From: Hyphomicrobiales bacterium
Lineage (GTDB): Bacteria > Pseudomonadota > Alphaproteobacteria > Rhizobiales > Rhizobiaceae
Assembly: GCA_900473185.1 (NCBI GenBank)
Contig: UCKU01000025.1
Span: 186,001-250,000 of the forward strand
Direction: 5' to 3'
DNA: 64,000 bases
The notes beneath the pieces are model-generated. The model saw nothing but the letters and a program-made list of their open reading frames with translations, searched no databases and had not been told where the DNA came from. This document shows positions 41,829-49,952 of the stretch, piece by piece. Position 1 is the stretch's first letter. Every line of letters begins with the position of its first letter. The translations under genes and the position numbers were made by a program.

Positions 41829-44266
41829 AATCTTCTGTTGTGGCGATTACGGCAGCAGTCCTGGTGGCGACTCTCATCGCCGGGCTGAAGGACCGTGAAG
41901 CATTGCAGGAACGTTTCGGTTTTGGTGGCAGGACCCCCGAGCTCATGATGATGGGGCGCATCAAGGGGCCGGATACTCCCTCCAATCAGCCGATCGACGT
42001 GCAGACCGTGGCGGAACGAATCCAGGCCGCGACACAGGATAATTCCGCCGATCAGCCCCAGAGCCCGGCCCAGACGGATCTGATCCAGACAAGCCAAGCC
42101 CAGACAAATCAGACGCAGAAAGATCAGGCCCAGCAGCCGGCTCCGGTTCCGGTCGTCCCGCAGACCACACCATCAGCGGCTCCTGCCGGTGCCGCCACCA
42201 CGCCGGCCAATCCGCCGCCGGCAGGCACGGCAGCAAGCCAGCAGCCGGTCGTCGATGTAAGCGCCCTTCGTTATTTCGCAAGCCGCGGCGACAAGCTTCG
42301 CCTGCAGGCGGAAATCTCCCGTCTTCAGGCGCTCTATCCGAATTGGGTGCCGCCTGCCGATCCGCTCGCCATTCCACAAAACGGCGATAGGCAACTCGAA
42401 AACATGTGGCAGCTTTATTCGGAGGGCCGTTATGCCGAGTTGCGCAAGGCGATCGCAGATCGTCAGGCCGCAGAAAGCTGGCAACCGCCGGCCGACCTGC
42501 TCGACCGCCTGGATGTCGCCGAATCCCGAACCCGGCTCATCAATGCCTCCGATCTCAAGCAATATGCGACAGTCATCGATATCGCAGCCGAAACGCCGAG
42601 CCTGCTGACCTGCGCCGAGATAGACGTGCTCTGGCGCGTCGCCGAAGCATTTATTGAGACGAACAGGCAGCAGCGCGGGCAGGATGCCTATACCTACATC
42701 CTGAAGAACTGCACAGAGCCGGCCGAACGCGTGGCGACGATCCAGAAGGCTGCCGCTCTTCTGCCATATGGTTCGATGCAGGCGCTGCTTTCTCTCGAAA
42801 AACCTGCAGATGCCAATGGTATCAGAGAATTCGACAGCCTGCGCGACGATCTTGCCCGCCGCTTTGTTGCCGATGGCAACGACGATGCCAAGCTCGAAGT
42901 CGCTCCCGATTATATCTCTCGCGTCGAGAGGCTCGCCAAAGAGCAGGGGCTACCCTCGGACGCGCTGCTGCTCGGCTGGTATCAGCTTCGCCGCAACAAC
43001 GAGGCGGATGCCGAAAAATGGTTCCGCATCGCGCATGAGAAGCAGGATTCCGCTGTTGCCTCGCAGGGCCTGGCGCTGGCGCTGATTGCCCGCAAGTCGC
43101 CGCAGGAAGCGGAGGACGTCATGTATAAATGGCGTAACGATTCCAAGGATGCTACAGCCACCTATCTTGCCGCGACCGCCAATCTGATGGCCCTGCAGCC
43201 GCCGGCCGATCTGAGCGAGGACGTGCTCGGTCGCATCGCCGCTACGATCATCGAGCAGAAATACGTGCCGACGGCCCAACAGTTCGGCTGGTATGCCCGT
43301 TCGTTGAATCAGTTCCAGACTGCCGCTCGCTGGTTCGAGACGGGACTGCGCTGGAAGCCGGATGACGAACCCTCAGCCTATGGCCTTGCCGTTACCCGCC
43401 AGCAGTTGAACGACCGTGCTGGGGTTGCCGAGATCCAGCGTCTCTGGGCCGGTCGTTCGCCCCGCATTGCCACGTTGAACGATACGTCTGCCGGCTCCCG
43501 AACCAATGCTCCATTGCCGGCCCCCGGTTCTGCGACAGAGCCGCAGCCCGCGGTACCGCAAGTCCAGTCTGCGCCGACCGAACGCAGTGCCGCCTTCCAG
43601 CCAGAGCCTCAGCCCCCCGCGCAATTCCAATCCCAGCAGTCGCAAGTGCAGGCCCAGCCCGTTGCGCCGGCCCAGTCCGTTGTGCCGACAAGGCCCGCCA
43701 GGGTCATGCAGACGGTTGCAGTCGAGCGTGGTCCGCGCCAGCTTCGCGGATGCTCCACAACCATCGATCCCACCCGCCTCAATCCCGGCGATGCGCTGAC
43801 ACGCGGCTGGTGCCTGATGGACATCAACAGGCCTATGGAGGCGGTGAGGGCTTTCGAGGCGGCGCTTGCAAGTCCTGTGCGCAAGGAGCGTGAGGATGCC
43901 GCCTACGGCCAGAGCCTTGCCTATCTGCGCGCCGGCCTTTCCAACAGTGCTGCAGTCGCGGCCACCAAGGCACCGCAGAACCGCGACCGCGCCTCCGAAC
44001 TGCAGGTGGCGATCCTTGCCGATCGCGCGCTTGCCGCCTTCGAGGGCGGACGCTATCGCGAAGCGCTCATTTTTCTCGACCAGCGCGCCCAGCTACAGCA
44101 GGAGCGCGTCGATCTCATGGTGCTGCGTGGCTACAGCTACATGAATCTGAAGATGTATGGTGACGCCACGCGCGTTTTCGAGGCTGCGGCTGCTACCGGC
44201 AATCGCGATGCCACACGCGGCCTTGCGGATGTGAGGAGCATCACTCATCCCGAGGTCAACGACTAA
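41819..44266 (+). CDS. TPR-containing protein of the cellulose operon
   Basis: 815-residue envelope protein. An N-terminal hydrophobic segment (about residues 5-25) is an uncleaved anchor or signal, followed by a Gln-, Thr- and Pro-rich linker (about 60-140). Helical repeats of tetratricopeptide type are seen around residues 160-215, 380-540 and 640-815; a second Pro/Gln-rich linker separates them. No BcsC-type outer-membrane barrel is at the C-terminus. The gene starts with GTG 10 bp inside bcsZ (a second GTG at 41825 is possible). It matches the TPR gene that rhizobial cellulose operons carry in place of bcsC (BcsK in some schemes), named from memory. Confidence 0.82.
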   Translation: MSVKSSVVAITAAVLVATLIAGLKDREALQERFGFGGRTPELMMMGRIKGPDTPSNQPIDVQTVAERIQAATQDNSADQPQSPAQTDLIQTSQAQTNQTQKDQAQQPAPVPVVPQTTPSAAPAGAATTPANPPPAGTAASQQPVVDVSALRYFASRGDKLRLQAEISRLQALYPNWVPPADPLAIPQNGDRQLENMWQLYSEGRYAELRKAIADRQAAESWQPPADLLDRLDVAESRTRLINASDLKQYATVIDIAAETPSLLTCAEIDVLWRVAEAFIETNRQQRGQDAYTYILKNCTEPAERVATIQKAAALLPYGSMQALLSLEKPADANGIREFDSLRDDLARRFVADGNDDAKLEVAPDYISRVERLAKEQGLPSDALLLGWYQLRRNNEADAEKWFRIAHEKQDSAVASQGLALALIARKSPQEAEDVMYKWRNDSKDATATYLAATANLMALQPPADLSEDVLGRIAATIIEQKYVPTAQQFGWYARSLNQFQTAARWFETGLRWKPDDEPSAYGLAVTRQQLNDRAGVAEIQRLWAGRSPRIATLNDTSAGSRTNAPLPAPGSATEPQPAVPQVQSAPTERSAAFQPEPQPPAQFQSQQSQVQAQPVAPAQSVVPTRPARVMQTVAVERGPRQLRGCSTTIDPTRLNPGDALTRGWCLMDINRPMEAVRAFEAALASPVRKEREDAAYGQSLAYLRAGLSNSAAVAATKAPQNRDRASELQVAILADRALAAFEGGRYREALIFLDQRAQLQQERVDLMVLRGYSYMNLKMYGDATRVFEAAAATGNRDATRGLADVRSITHPEVND

Positions 44267-44370
44267 AGCGCGTCGCGACCTCTTAGATTCACTCGCCAGG
44301 CTTTAGGTCTCTGTTGGGCCAATGTCGTTATCTCCGAACCGCTACACAGTTTTGCGCGACATGCTTTAGG
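44264..44370 (+). repeat. Rhizobial stem-loop repeat, copy 4 (end of the cellulose operon)
   Basis: Begins TAAAGCGCGTCGCGA, where TAA is the stop of the TPR gene, and continues with CTTTAGGTCTCTGTTG and CAGTTTTGCGCGACATGCTT. Here the GCAAAAC left hairpin arm is decayed, so this copy is likely old. Confidence 0.75.
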
Positions 44371-44440
44371 TTGACGCCGCTCCTGCGCTCGGCTAGTCGC
44401 GGAAGGCCTGACGGCTTTCCGCTTCGCAAGGAACCCTCCT

Positions 44441-45109
44441 TTGTCCACTTCCCATCGCGTTCTCGACAAGACCTACGACGCCTTCCTCTTCGATATGGAC
44501 GGCACCGTGCTGAACTCCATCGCCGTCGTCGAGCGCGTCTGGAGCGAGTGGGGGCTCCGCCATGGGTTCGAGCCTGAGGTTCTTTTGAAGACCATCCACG
44601 GGGTTCGGGCATCCGATAGCATTCGCCAGCTCGGCCTTCCCGGCGTCGATCCGGTTGCTGAGGCAAAGCTGCTTCTGAAGGAGGAGATGGAGGATTTCGA
44701 GGGAATCGTCGAGATTCCGGGCTCCATCCGCTTCCTGAATGCACTGCCTGCGGATCGCTGGGGGATTGTCACTTCGGCGCCGATCGAGCTCGCCCTCCGC
44801 CGCATGGCGGCCGCAGGCATTCCCATGCCGAAGATGATCGTCAGCGGCGAGGAAGTCTCGTCAGGCAAGCCGAGCCCGGAATGCTATCTGCTCGGCGCGA
44901 GCCGCCTCGGCGTCGATCCCGCTCGTTGCTTGGTATTCGAGGATGCGGTAGCAGGCATTCTCGCCGGCGAGGGTGCCGGAGCCGATGTCACCGTCATCAC
45001 CGAAACCCATGCGACGCCCTTCGAGACACCGCATTTCACCATTGCCAACTATGCCGCATGGCAGCCGCGTGTGGCGGCGGATGGAAAGCTCGCGCTCTCT
45101 GCCGCTTAG
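44441..45109 (+). CDS. HAD-family sugar-phosphate phosphatase
   Basis: 222-residue hydrolase of the HAD superfamily, subfamily IA. Motif I FDMDGTVLNS holds the nucleophile Asp and acid Asp; motif II ITSAP-like appears as GIVTSAPIELAL; motif III Lys is in SSGKPSPECYLLGA; motif IV is VFEDAVAGILAG. This pattern matches phosphatases of small phosphosugars. The TTG start at 44441 is chosen because AAGGA lies 8 nt upstream and the only downstream Met falls inside motif I. Confidence 0.87.
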   Translation: MSTSHRVLDKTYDAFLFDMDGTVLNSIAVVERVWSEWGLRHGFEPEVLLKTIHGVRASDSIRQLGLPGVDPVAEAKLLLKEEMEDFEGIVEIPGSIRFLNALPADRWGIVTSAPIELALRRMAAAGIPMPKMIVSGEEVSSGKPSPECYLLGASRLGVDPARCLVFEDAVAGILAGEGAGADVTVITETHATPFETPHFTIANYAAWQPRVAADGKLALSAA

Positions 45110-45144
45110 TCTGGCGGCCTGAATAGTCTTGAGGGCAGAGGGCC

Positions 45145-45765
45145 TCAGAATTTATAGCCCAGGCCGATCATAACGACATGCTGTTCGATGTCGCCGTCGA
45201 GCCCGAGAAGATTGGCGCTGCCGTAATCATTGTAGCGATATTCCAGCCGGCCGAAGACGTTGTTGGTGAAGGCATAGTCGACGCCCGCGCCGATCGTCCA
45301 GCCTGATAGCGTATCACTGTCATTGCCGGCGGGACCATCGATATGGACCTGCGCGCCCGTCCAGCCTGCCGCGCCATAGATCAGAGCGCGATCGATCGCA
45401 TAGCCGAGCCGAGCTCGGACGGAGCCGGCAGTTTCGAGGCCGACTTCAAACGGGCCGACATCGGCCTTGTCCCAGTTATAGGAAACGTCACCTTCGATAC
45501 CGAAGACGAAATTGTTGTCGAGCTGCCAGTTATAGCCGACGAAGCCAGTGATCAGGCCACCATTCATGTCTTCGGAAAAGATGTCGAAATCGCCATTGGC
45601 CCAGGTTGGCCCGCCACCGACACCGGCATAGAAGCCCGTCCATGTGAAGACCGGCGCGATCTCGGCTGCCGGTGCGGCTGGTACCTCATCGATGGCATCG
45701 GCCGCCATGGCCGAGCCGGCGACGAGGAAGCTGGCGACTGCGGCGGATACGAAGCGACGTTTCAT
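45145..45765 (-). CDS. Outer-membrane beta-barrel protein (Omp25/31-like)
   Basis: 206-residue protein with a signal peptide (MKRRFVSAAVASFLVAGSAMA) and an eight-stranded-barrel pattern of alternating hydrophobic residues ending in Phe (VVMIGLGYKF), as expected for BamA-dependent folding. FTWTGFYAGVGGGPTWA is the typical opening of rhizobial and Brucella Omp25/Omp31 proteins. The start at 45765 is preceded by GGGGGGAA. Likely an abundant porin-like surface protein, not a proven porin. Confidence 0.88.
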   Translation of the reverse strand: MKRRFVSAAVASFLVAGSAMAADAIDEVPAAPAAEIAPVFTWTGFYAGVGGGPTWANGDFDIFSEDMNGGLITGFVGYNWQLDNNFVFGIEGDVSYNWDKADVGPFEVGLETAGSVRARLGYAIDRALIYGAAGWTGAQVHIDGPAGNDSDTLSGWTIGAGVDYAFTNNVFGRLEYRYNDYGSANLLGLDGDIEQHVVMIGLGYKF

Positions 45766-45981
45766 GATTCCCCCCTGCCGGAAAGAGCCGGCAGAAAACT
45801 CGTTTGAGATCCGACTGCCTCGGACAGAAACCGCATCGGCGCATGGCACACGCGGCTGCGGGCAAGAGGCCCGCAAAAGCATGCGTTTCCAACGCGGTCT
45901 TCGAGGAAAGGTTCCGGGGAAGGGGATTCCGGTCCGACCGGGTGGATCCGGACCGATGGGCAGGACAGAAGCCGGCAAGGC

Positions 45982-46293
45982 TCAGAGCTTGATACGATTG
46001 CCCTTGTTGTCGATCATCTGAAGTACGTTGCCGTCCGTCTTGATCGAAATGCAGTCAGTCTGCTTGTTGGGGAAAAGAACGCAGATCTGACCGTCTGAGA
46101 TTTTGTAGCCGTTCTTATTGCCTTGACGATATTCATAGCCGTTCGAGGCCTTCCGCAAGTCGCTGGCGCCCTTCAGAAGCTGACGGATTTCGTTCTCCTT
46201 GGCGTTCCGGAATTTGACGTTTTCTGCCAATGCGGTATGCGAGGAGGCCAGCGTCACGATCACGCCGATGAGAAGTGAGCGGCTTGGCAGCAT
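45982..46293 (-). CDS. Small secreted hypothetical protein (103 aa)
   Basis: Signal peptide MLPSRSLLIGVIVTLASSHTALA, then an 80-residue mature domain with NGYEYRQGNKNGYKISDGQICVLFPN and a Cys pair (ICVL, DCIS) that could form a disulfide. No family recognised. GGAG lies before the ATG at 46293. It is divergent from another tiny secreted protein 46 bp away. Confidence 0.7.
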   Translation of the reverse strand: MLPSRSLLIGVIVTLASSHTALAENVKFRNAKENEIRQLLKGASDLRKASNGYEYRQGNKNGYKISDGQICVLFPNKQTDCISIKTDGNVLQMIDNKGNRIKL

Positions 46294-46339
46294 GTGGTAA
46301 ACTCCAGGCAATGGTCTGCAGGAAATTGAAGAGAGTGAA

Positions 46340-46582
46340 ATGATCAGGATCGTTCTTGCCCTAGCTTTAGCAATGCTTGCCGGTAATGCAATGGCTGTCG
46401 ATCCGAGAAATCCGCGTGTCAACGAGCAAAACTACCAGGATTGCCGTCGCTTTCCCGAGCGCTGCGCCGGTGACGACCGCAACCGCAATCGCCGTGATTA
46501 TTATCGCGACAACACCCGCCAGGGCTCGGGCCGCTACATCTACCGCGGCGAGCGCCGCATATGGACGGATGAATCACGCTGA
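46340..46582 (+). CDS. Small secreted basic protein (80 aa)
   Basis: Signal peptide MIRIVLALALAMLAGNAMA, then a strongly charged mature part with many Arg, Asn, Asp and Tyr (RRDYYRDNTRQGSGRYIYRG) and two Cys. A purine-rich GAAGAGAGTG precedes the ATG. Function unknown; the composition resembles cell-envelope or nucleic-acid/polyanion binding proteins but proves nothing. Confidence 0.65.
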   Translation: MIRIVLALALAMLAGNAMAVDPRNPRVNEQNYQDCRRFPERCAGDDRNRNRRDYYRDNTRQGSGRYIYRGERRIWTDESR

Positions 46583-46642
46583 TGACGCGCCGCGCCCTCA
46601 CTCTTGCGAGATACGGAAAGACTGAGATTTCAAGGGATTAAA

Positions 46643-46719
<77 letters not shown>

Positions 46720-47241
46720 ACCTGCCGAAACGGCTTGCTTCTGTTAGACTTTTCGGTTTTTGGACGCAAGGGAAAAATGCCGCCGTGATCATAAAACGGA
46801 ACTTGTCCAAGAGAATGTCTCCTGAGGAGCTTTTGTCCTGCCTCTCTGGTGCCGTCCAGAGGCCTCACAACTCGCCACCGACTGCCGAAAAAAGTCCACG
46901 CAAAGCGGCAAAAATCCTTGCGTACGACGGCGCAGCATGGAAATCCTCCCGCCCATAAGCAATGCGGTGCTAAGCTGGGTCGACCTTTGCCGGAATAATA
47001 TGAGGTTTAGGTTGTAGTTTTTGAGATGCTAAATTTTCGGTAAACTATTTCTTTAATATTTCCGTCAAATATCTCCGCTTTGGGAGAGGATTTATTTCAT
47101 ATTTGGACGAAATCTACCTATGATTGAAGCTGATGTGCACGATTGTCCCAATCTTGGATTATTTGAAAATTGAAATTTATTCGCAATTTTGTTGCTGAGG
47201 GTGTAATGAAGAGAAATCGTAGAAAAGCATAGTTCGGGCTT
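46720..47241. other. 520-bp region without a gene, partly AT-rich
   Basis: The first half is chromosomal in composition and holds the tRNA-Pro promoter on the minus strand. From about 46990 to 47235 the sequence is strikingly AT-rich (runs such as TTTCTTTAATATTTCCG and AAATTGAAATTTATTCG), unlike the rest of the window. No reading frame with a ribosome-binding site was found in it. Confidence 0.65.
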
Positions 47242-47463
47242 ATGACGATCGACAATAAGACACAGGATTGCCGGCAGAGCCTTGCCGCTGCATTCAAGGC
47301 TCTCGCTGATGAAGCCGTGAACGCAGGCTGGCCGGAAGGGGAGGTTGCCCTTGCGCTAGCGGAACTTGCCGAAGAGCATGTCGCCGAGGTTGGCGCCAAG
47401 GTGATTGTCGAAGGCTTCAATCAGTATCAGCTTCATCAGGCGAGCGGCCGGCTGAAATTCTGA
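47242..47463 (+). CDS. Small cytosolic hypothetical protein (73 aa)
   Basis: Entirely helical prediction: CRQSLAAAFKALADEAVNAG, EVALALAELAEEHVAEVG, then a polar C-terminus. Ala/Glu-rich, acidic, no membrane segment. Codon use is normal for the chromosome although the upstream 250 bp are AT-rich. No strong ribosome-binding site is seen. Conserved-looking but unassigned. Confidence 0.6.
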   Translation: MTIDNKTQDCRQSLAAAFKALADEAVNAGWPEGEVALALAELAEEHVAEVGAKVIVEGFNQYQLHQASGRLKF

Positions 47464-47490
47464 GCTGAATTCTGACCGGCCTATCAATCC

Positions 47491-47724
47491 TCACACCAGC
47501 AGCCCGGCTGTCCTGGCAGCCATCGCGAAAGACACCTGTGCCGCGCGGGGGCTCCTCAGCCCATCCATTGCGTCGAGGCAGTGCTGGAGTGCTATGCGAT
47601 ATTCGCGGCCGCGCTTGGCCGGCCAGCGCTTGAGATATTCGACGGCTTCCCAGGCAGTTGAAACGATGAGGCTGCTGCTTGGAGATTTGACCCTCACGGG
47701 CGAGGGGAAGCGTTTTTCGCTCAC
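47491..47724 (-). CDS. DUF982 family protein (77 aa)
   Basis: Small cytosolic protein of the rhizobial DUF982 family: the pattern VSTAWEAVEYLKRWPAKRGREYRIALQHCLDAMDG with Trp-Pro and a Cys helix is its signature. These occur in many copies per rhizobial genome and have no established function. Confidence 0.82.
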   Translation of the reverse strand: MSEKRFPSPVRVKSPSSSLIVSTAWEAVEYLKRWPAKRGREYRIALQHCLDAMDGLRSPRAAQVSFAMAARTAGLLV

Positions 47725-47914
47725 GGCTCTCTCTCATTCCATATGAATTCCAAACGGGCCCTGTAACGCGCGAGACAAGAGATTGTTCCCGACGATTTTG
47801 ATTTGCGCAGTTGCTAAAGTTTTGGGCCACGCGCATAATAAGAACATGGCTGGCAGGGAGGGCGTCGGCTGCGCAGAATGATGCGTTATTGCCCTCTGAG
47901 GGAAATGCGGCGCG

Positions 47915-48127
47915 ATGTTGAAATCGTCAGTTCATCCCCAGGATCTACCGCTCTTTTCGGAAGATATCGACCTGCTGTCACAGGTTCTGAGCCAGATTTG
48001 CGATGACAGCGGCATCGCCCCCCGCACGCCGGAAGCCGACAGGATCGGCGCAGCCATCATCCAGCTTTACAAGCAAGGCGTGAAGGATAGCGGCAAGCTG
48101 ACCATTCTCGCCAAGACCTATCTCTAA
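47915..48127 (+). CDS. Small hypothetical protein (70 aa)
   Basis: 70-residue soluble protein with SQVLSQICDDSGIAPRTPEADRIGAAIIQLYKQG, an amphipathic helix pair. It resembles small conserved rhizobial proteins; function unknown. Start ATG at 47915, preceded by GCGGCGCG, a weak ribosome-binding site. Confidence 0.6.
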   Translation: MLKSSVHPQDLPLFSEDIDLLSQVLSQICDDSGIAPRTPEADRIGAAIIQLYKQGVKDSGKLTILAKTYL

Positions 48128-48175
48128 AGCTCCCCGATCCAGAACGCTTTGCGCTGATCAGAAAGGGCTCTAAGC

Positions 48176-48325
48176 TCAGTTCTGCTCGATCGAGACACCG
48201 TTCCTGCCGATACTCATCTCGATGCCCTCAGGCTTGCTCTCCTCATGGAAGATGTAGGCGCCGAGGCCGACGACCACGACGACAAGCGCGCCGATGACAA
48301 GGTAAAGACCGTTATTGCGATTCAA
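48176..48325 (-). CDS. Tiny single-pass membrane protein (49 aa)
   Basis: Reads from a TTG at 48325 as MNRNNGLYLVIGALVVVVVG... with one transmembrane helix (about residues 7-25), then GIEMSIGRNGVSIEQN at the C-terminus. The upstream TTGGGGGTAG is a plausible ribosome-binding site. The helix plus a polar tail, with no stop codons and normal codon bias, support a real gene. Similar small proteins are common in rhizobia. It is the last gene of a minus-strand run starting with the polysaccharide genes, 62 bp after the helix-turn-helix gene. Confidence 0.6.
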   Translation of the reverse strand: MNRNNGLYLVIGALVVVVVGLGAYIFHEESKPEGIEMSIGRNGVSIEQN

Positions 48326-48387
48326 GATAGGCTACCCCCAACACATTGACAGGACAGCCGAAACGCCTGAGATGGCGCTTGGTTCCG

Positions 48388-48681
48388 TCAATCGTCGTTG
48401 GCAGCGTTGAGGTTTTCCGGCCGGATGCCGTCATCATTGGAGCTGCGGGCGCGCAGGCGTATGCCGGGGCCGCCCTCGTCCTGATTGCCGCTGGCGATGA
48501 AGATGATGCCGTGGGCTTCAAGCGTGTTGCGCACGTCGATCGTGGCGCGCGTCTCGCCCGCCCATTCGCCGTTTTCCAGCGCCTGGACTGTTTCGACTGA
48601 AAGCCCTGCGTGAGCTGCGAGCTCCTCGATGCTCATGCCGATCATGGCGCGTGCGCCGCGTATCTGTGTCCCTGTAATCAT
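48388..48681 (-). CDS. XRE-type helix-turn-helix protein
   Basis: 97-residue regulator with an HTH_3 domain: IRGARAMIGMSIEELAAHAGLSVETVQALENG. The remaining half has a short domain and an acidic tail. Its start overlaps the stop of the upstream O-antigen ligase gene by 4 bp (ATGA), so it is translated with the polysaccharide operon. Targets unknown. Confidence 0.85.
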   Translation of the reverse strand: MITGTQIRGARAMIGMSIEELAAHAGLSVETVQALENGEWAGETRATIDVRNTLEAHGIIFIASGNQDEGGPGIRLRARSSNDDGIRPENLNAANDD

Positions 48682-49952
48682 GCCGGAAATCTAGCGCCTT
48701 TGCGGAACTTCTCAAGTGTTTGTGAGCGGCTCGAGCGCTTGTGGCGAACTTCCAGCGCCGCGCAGCCCCAGACGATGCCGAACAGCAGGTAAACGTGGCG
48801 CCAGTGGTCGATATCGATGACGTTGCCGATCGCCGCATGACCGAGAACGGAGATCCACGCGACCATGAGGAAAGGCTGCCATGGCCGGTCGAGCAGCATG
48901 TTGCGGAAGCCGAGATAAAGCGTCCAGCACAGCATGCCGACATAGCTGACGAAACCCAGCCAGCCGTAGGTGGTCAGCGACTTCAGCCAGATATTGTGCT
49001 CGTCTTCCGGAAACATGGTGCCGAAGACCAGAGGCCCGATACCGAGCGGCCGTTCCATCATCATCTGGAAGCCGATGCGATGGCGGTCGAAACGGCCGAG
49101 GTGCTCACCGTCATATTGCTGCACGAGCTGGGCGCGGGCGGAGAAGAGCTCGCTGACCTTGGGAACCTGCAGCGCGATCAGTAGCGAGGCCACCATCAGG
49201 ATGATCGCGCCGAGCGACAGGATCAGCACCCTGAGCCGGAAGGCGCCGCTGCGCTCCTTCAAGAGCATGATGAAGATCAGCACCAACACCGTGATGGCGA
49301 AAAGACCCCAGGCGGCGCGCGAAAAGGAGAGGAAGATGCCGAGCGCCAGGATGAGCAGCGCTCCCGCCTTGATCGGCAAGGTTCTGAGGCTGCCGGCGAG
49401 GATGCCGTGGACGAGGTAAAGCCCCGGCGGCACGAGGAAGGGGCCGAAAACGTTCGGATCCTGGAAAGCGCCCTTGGCGCGGTCGTAAAGCGTGAAGATT
49501 TCCGAGCCCGGAAAGGCGTGGAAATAGCCGAGGATGCCGAGCAGGGAAGTGATAACAGCCGCAAAGCTCCAGGCATTGAAGATCAGCGGCAGCCGCTTGT
49601 GGCTGTCTTCGATGATCGCGGCATAGAAGATGGAAGTCAGCGCCAGGAAGGTCGATACGGCGATATACATCGGGCCGGTCGCCAGGTCCCGCATTTGGGT
49701 GAGTGACAGCATGCCGCCGATGTTGAAGGTCAGCAGCAGCGCCAGCAACGGCGCGGTGGTGCGGGATATTTTCAGGCCGAGTATGAACCACAGGCCGATC
49801 AGCCCTGCCATCCACAATTCATAAGGCGCCGGCTCGTCGATGACGAAGCCGGAAAGAAAGACGCCGAAAGCGACCGCCGCCGAGCCGATGAGGCGGAGCG
49901 TCAGCCGTTGCGGCTGGGCTACGCGCACAGGGGAGGCGTCGATCGCGCTCAA
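48678..49952 (-). CDS. O-antigen ligase/polymerase family membrane protein
   Basis: 424-residue protein with about ten to twelve transmembrane helices and a Wzy_C-type loop (GEHLGRFDRHRIGFQMMMERPLGIGPLVFGTMFPEDEHNIWLKSLTTYGW, about 290-340), where the conserved His in DEHNIW is found in ligases and polymerases. In this operon it is the likely repeat-unit polymerase or ligase of the secreted polysaccharide. The ATG overlaps the stop of the upstream transferase gene by 4 bp. Confidence 0.86.
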   Translation of the reverse strand: MSAIDASPVRVAQPQRLTLRLIGSAAVAFGVFLSGFVIDEPAPYELWMAGLIGLWFILGLKISRTTAPLLALLLTFNIGGMLSLTQMRDLATGPMYIAVSTFLALTSIFYAAIIEDSHKRLPLIFNAWSFAAVITSLLGILGYFHAFPGSEIFTLYDRAKGAFQDPNVFGPFLVPPGLYLVHGILAGSLRTLPIKAGALLILALGIFLSFSRAAWGLFAITVLVLIFIMLLKERSGAFRLRVLILSLGAIILMVASLLIALQVPKVSELFSARAQLVQQYDGEHLGRFDRHRIGFQMMMERPLGIGPLVFGTMFPEDEHNIWLKSLTTYGWLGFVSYVGMLCWTLYLGFRNMLLDRPWQPFLMVAWISVLGHAAIGNVIDIDHWRHVYLLFGIVWGCAALEVRHKRSSRSQTLEKFRKGARFPA

